18,592 nucleotides of DNA from JBGVMW01 sp045125095 (GTDB lineage Bacteria; Bacillota; Clostridia; Lachnospirales; Lachnospiraceae): the NCBI GenBank assembly GCA_045125095.1, contig JBGVMW010000053.1:1-18592 (forward strand), in the 5' to 3' direction. Below the pieces are notes generated by a model. The model did no database searches and had not been told where the DNA came from. It worked only from the letters and a program-made list of their open reading frames with translations. Below, piece by piece: positions 15,659-18,592 of this stretch (within the stretch, counting starts at the first letter, position 1; the number at the start of each line of letters is the position of its first letter). Made by a program: the position numbers and the translations under genes.

Positions 15659-16885
15659 CTACTGACACTCCATCTCCCTGTACACAGACCTGAATACCTC
15701 AAGGATATAATCAACATCCGCATCACTGAGCCTTGTATGAAGCGGAAGCGTAATCTCGTTCTCATACATGGCGTAGGCATGAGGATAATCCTTGATATCA
15801 AAGCCCATAACCTTGTAGGCAGTATGCATCGGCAACGGCTTGTAATGCACATTGGTCGCTACACCATGCTCCGCCATTTTCTCAATGAAGCGATTTCGAT
15901 ATTCCGCATCCTTGCCATTCAAACGAACCAAATACAGATGACCGCTGCTCTCATATTCTTCCGTATAATGACGAAGCACCTCTACCGGCAAATCCTGCAA
16001 GCCTGCATCATACCTGCCAATAATCTCCCTGCGCCTTGCCAGCATTCCCGGATAGCGCTTCATCTGAATCAGCCCCACCGCAGCCAGGATATCCGTCATG
16101 TTGCACTTGAAATATGTGCCCTTGATGTCATATTCCCATGCCCCCAGCTTCGTCTTGGCAAGGGCATCCTTATTCTGGCCATGCAGGGAAAGCAGCTGAT
16201 ATTCCTTGTAAATATCTTCATCAGCAATACCATCAATACTGTCCCAAAGAGCTGCGCCACCTTCTGCCGTGGTAAAATTCTTCACTGCATGGAAGGAAAA
16301 GCTGGTGAAATCCGCCACAGAGCCAATCTTCTTTCCCTTGTATGATGCGCCAAAGGCGTGGGCACCATCAGCCAAAACAGCTATACGCCCGATAGCCCGC
16401 TGGATTTTATTCCTCGGAAAAAACTTATCCTTCTGCCGTTCCACGATTGCAAACAGACTGTCATAATCACATGGTACACCTGCCAAATCCACAGGTATCA
16501 CAGCCTTGGTGCGTTCCGTAATGACCGCTTCCAAGGCATCATAATCCATCTCCAAGGAATCTTCTGCTGTATCCACCAGCACCAGCTTCGCCCCTACATG
16601 AGCGACTACACTGGCACTAGCCGTATATGTATAGGCAGAGGTAATGACCTCATCCCCCGGCCCGATTCCCAGGACACGCAATGTCATCTCAAGGGCTGCC
16701 GTGGCAGAATTAAGACATACGGCATTCTTATTATCACAAAATGCCGCCACCTGCCGTTCCAGTTCCTTGGTTCTTGGCCCCGTAGTAATCCAGCCGGAGC
16801 GCATAGCAGCGGCTACTTCCTGAATTTCCTCCTCGGTAATATCCGGTGGTGAAAAGCTGATTTTTCTTCCCGTACTAGTGCTCAT
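15659..16885 (-). CDS. DegT/DnrJ/EryC1/StrS-family sugar aminotransferase
   Basis: A 408-residue PLP enzyme that aminates a keto-nucleotide sugar, most likely the 4-keto product of the dehydratase encoded just upstream. Motifs: G-W-I-T-T-G-P (31-37), N-S-A-T-A-A-L (59-65, phosphate pocket), the PLP-stacking A-Y-T-Y-T-A region (84-89), A-D-G-A-H-A-F-G (172-179, D173 contacting the pyridine nitrogen) and S-F-H-A-V-K-N-F-T-T-A-E-G-G (197-210) with the Schiff-base lysine K202. It carries an insertion of about 20 residues (near 147-167) before the A-D-G-A-H strand, seen in one Firmicute subgroup of the family. The ATG overlaps the preceding stop (ATGA) and GGAGGAAG gives a strong ribosome site, so translation is coupled to the dehydratase. 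Confidence 0.95.
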   Translation of the reverse strand: MSTSTGRKISFSPPDITEEEIQEVAAAMRSGWITTGPRTKELERQVAAFCDNKNAVCLNSATAALEMTLRVLGIGPGDEVITSAYTYTASASVVAHVGAKLVLVDTAEDSLEMDYDALEAVITERTKAVIPVDLAGVPCDYDSLFAIVERQKDKFFPRNKIQRAIGRIAVLADGAHAFGASYKGKKIGSVADFTSFSFHAVKNFTTAEGGAALWDSIDGIADEDIYKEYQLLSLHGQNKDALAKTKLGAWEYDIKGTYFKCNMTDILAAVGLIQMKRYPGMLARRREIIGRYDAGLQDLPVEVLRHYTEEYESSGHLYLVRLNGKDAEYRNRFIEKMAEHGVATNVHYKPLPMHTAYKVMGFDIKDYPHAYAMYENEITLPLHTRLSDADVDYILEVFRSVYREMECQ

Positions 16886-18592
16886 GAAACTTCCTCCTCC
16901 AGCTGCTTACTCTTGTAAGTAGGTATCATCCGCTTGATGGTCTGCAAAATAACCATTGCATCCCTGCTATTCGCCAAAATCTCCAAATCCCGGCTCAGTT
17001 CCTCTGTATCCAGCGGATTTATCCTTGCCTTGAAAATCTTCTCATGCCTGGTGCTACTCGTTCCTTCCTCGCTGGTAAGCAGCTCCTCGTAGAGCTTCTC
17101 ACCGGGACGAAGACCTGTATAGACCAGCTTGATATCCTTGTCCGGCTGCAGCCCATGCAGCTGAATCAGGTCATATGCCATGTCCTTTATCTTTACCGGC
17201 TTGCCCATATCAAAGAGGAACACCTCGCCCCCCTCTGCCTGGCTGCCAGCCTGCAGCACCAGCTGCACCGCCTCAGGAATCGTCATAAAGAAACGTGTCA
17301 TCTCAGGGTGAGTAATGGTCACAGGCCCCCCTGCTGCAATCTGCTTTTCAAAGAGCGGCACCACGCTGCCCCGGCTCCCCAGCACATTGCCAAAGCGCAC
17401 AGTCACAAACTTGGTGCTGCTGTGCTGGTTAATTTCTTGCAATACCAGCTCCGCACAGCGTTTGGTAGCCCCCATGACGCTGGTAGGATTAACCGCCTTG
17501 TCGGTGGAAATCAGCACAAAAATCTCACTGCTGAACCTGTCTGCCAGCTCTGCTACATTCTTCGTGCCAAAAACATTGTTGCGCACGGCCTCCACCGGCT
17601 GCATTTCCATCAGGGGCACATGCTTGTGGGCAGCTGCATGAAACACTACCTGTGGCCGATACTTTGCAAAGACTTCCTCCATGCGCCGGGCATCAGTAAT
17701 ATTGGCTATTACAGTCCTGTAAAGTTGGTCTGGGAACTTCACCTTCAGCTCCTGATAAATCTCATAAATGCTGTTCTCACCACGGCCCAGCAGGATAATC
17801 TCCCTTGCGCCTACACGGCTTATCTGACGGGATATTTCCGAGCCTATGGAGCCACCGGCACCGGTTATCAGCACGGTTTTTCCTGCAATATAGCTGGTAA
17901 TCTTCTCAAAATCCAAATGGATAGGATCCCGCCGCAACAGGTCTTCAATATTAATATTTCTCAGCGTCCTGACATTGATATGCTCGTCCGTCATCTCAAG
18001 GAGGCTTGGCATGATCTTCACCTGGCAGCCAGTCAGGCGGCAGGTATCGGCTAGCTTGCGGATAACACTGCCCGATACGGACGGCATGGCGATGATTATC
18101 TCATCAACACACTTTTCCTTGCTGACAGCTACTATATCATCGGTTGTTCCCAACACCGGAAAGCCTGAAAGGCGGCTCCCCTGCTTGCGCACATCGTCAT
18201 CAATAAAGCCAGCAATATTCATGGTAGCGGCATCGTTCTGCTCAATTTCCCGTACCATCATGGCACCGGCATCACCGGCTCCCACAATCAGCACCTGCTT
18301 CTTCTGCACACCGCCATCCAGGCCATCTGAAAGATTGTCCCAGTTAATCTTGAAGGCCAGGCGGCTCATTCCTACGCTGCCGATGGACAGCATCCAGGAC
18401 AGGACATAAATGCTCCGGGGAATCCTCGTGCCGATGAAAATATCCAGCACGAAGACAATGGCAACAGACAGGGACACCGCCCCCACAATCGCCACCAAAT
18501 CCCGCACCCTGGCATAGTGCCAGATGCGATGGTACATGCCGTAAGCGTAGAACACTACCAGGCTGACCGCCACGAACCAGGGCAGCCACCCC
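16882..18592 (-). CDS. FlaA1/PglF-type membrane nucleotide-sugar 4,6-dehydratase (5' end beyond window)
   Basis: Partial gene. The frame stays open to the window edge, and the first membrane helices of the roughly 600-640-residue family are missing. Numbering from the GTG at 18573: remaining hydrophobic helices (about 1-12, 27-47, 55-70), a Rossmann-like domain with V-G-A-G-D-A-G (97-103), then the SDR domain with T-G-A-G-G-S-I-G (237-244), H-A-A-A-H-K-H-V-P (312-320) and S-T-D-K-A-V-N-P-T-S-V-M-G-A-T-K (356-371). In this S-T-D-K...M-x3-K form (M367, K371) Met replaces the usual Tyr, as in PglF/WbpM-type dehydratases. These convert UDP-GlcNAc to the 4-keto-6-deoxy sugar with C5 retained. The TGA overlaps the aminotransferase ATG. 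Together they should make a UDP-4-amino-4,6-dideoxy-HexNAc. Confidence 0.93.
   Translation of the reverse strand, partial: GWLPWFVAVSLVVFYAYGMYHRIWHYARVRDLVAIVGAVSLSVAIVFVLDIFIGTRIPRSIYVLSWMLSIGSVGMSRLAFKINWDNLSDGLDGGVQKKQVLIVGAGDAGAMMVREIEQNDAATMNIAGFIDDDVRKQGSRLSGFPVLGTTDDIVAVSKEKCVDEIIIAMPSVSGSVIRKLADTCRLTGCQVKIMPSLLEMTDEHINVRTLRNINIEDLLRRDPIHLDFEKITSYIAGKTVLITGAGGSIGSEISRQISRVGAREIILLGRGENSIYEIYQELKVKFPDQLYRTVIANITDARRMEEVFAKYRPQVVFHAAAHKHVPLMEMQPVEAVRNNVFGTKNVAELADRFSSEIFVLISTDKAVNPTSVMGATKRCAELVLQEINQHSSTKFVTVRFGNVLGSRGSVVPLFEKQIAAGGPVTITHPEMTRFFMTIPEAVQLVLQAGSQAEGGEVFLFDMGKPVKIKDMAYDLIQLHGLQPDKDIKLVYTGLRPGEKLYEELLTSEEGTSSTRHEKIFKARINPLDTEELSRDLEILANSRDAMVILQTIKRMIPTYKSKQLEEEVS

Noticed and set aside
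15655..15852. N-terminal extension of the phosphoglycosyl transferase frame
   Set aside because: The extra 66 codons overlap the end of the aminotransferase gene and translate to an Arg/Leu/Met-rich stretch with no family likeness. The ATG at 15654 fits the operon spacing.
17044..18054. Long plus-strand frame (336 codons) opposite the dehydratase gene
   Set aside because: Same reason: it lies wholly inside a gene with clear motifs, and its translation is low-complexity in His/Leu/Gln without a family signature.
1..18592. CRISPR arrays, tRNA or rRNA genes, riboswitches and long tandem repeats
   Set aside because: No regularly spaced repeats, cloverleaf-like or rRNA sequence, or recognisable riboswitch core was seen on reading either strand. 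This was by eye, without covariance models.

Overview
The window reads as part of an exopolysaccharide / O-antigen-type biosynthesis locus of a low-to-mid G+C anaerobic Firmicute. Resemblance of the aminotransferase, the Rpn-type fragments and the overall gene style suggests Negativicutes (Selenomonas / Anaerovibrio / Mitsuokella-like), but this is recognition from memory and was not tested by any search. Apart from relics at the left edge and two mobile-element relics in the middle, every gene lies on the minus strand, so the locus is transcribed from right to left.

Right part (18592 to about 12834): a membrane-anchored FlaA1/PglF-type nucleotide-sugar 4,6-dehydratase (cut by the window edge), a DegT-family PLP aminotransferase, a PglC-like phosphoglycosyl transferase, a GT2 glycosyltransferase, a cytoplasmic six-bladed-propeller-like protein and another GT2. 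These are packed with 4-base overlaps or gaps of a few bases and look like one operon. The first three form a plausible pathway that makes a 4-amino-4,6-dideoxy-HexNAc nucleotide sugar and loads it on undecaprenyl phosphate to start the repeat unit.

Middle part (about 12850 to 5008): a strikingly A+T-rich block with GT2, GT4, a Wzy-type polymerase, GT4, a hexapeptide O-acetyltransferase and a further GT2. This is the variable, serotype-like heart of the locus. It is interrupted between the acetyltransferase and the last GT2 by an IS3-family element (6233-7606) lying in the opposite orientation. That element has recognisable terminal inverted repeats, but its orfA carries a one-base frameshift and the 3' end of its orfB is missing. 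A second unexplained relic region (4491-5007) separates that GT2 from the flippase gene.

Left part (4490 to 805): a Wzx-type flippase, a membrane acyltransferase (family 3) broken by one in-frame TAA, and UDP-galactopyranose mutase (Glf), which implies galactofuranose in the polymer. Left of it, on the plus strand, are two C-terminal fragments of Rpn/PD-(D/E)XK transposase-like proteins followed by a strong terminator that closes the locus.

Together the genes would make a precursor sugar, start the lipid-linked unit, extend it with at least five glycosyltransferases, acetylate it, flip it (Wzx) and polymerise it (Wzy). Chain-length control and export genes are not in the window and would be expected upstream of the right edge. 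The observations most worth a second look are the propeller protein, the G7 tract at its junction with the next GT2, the single nonsense codon in the acyltransferase, and the relic-flanked GT2 cassette.
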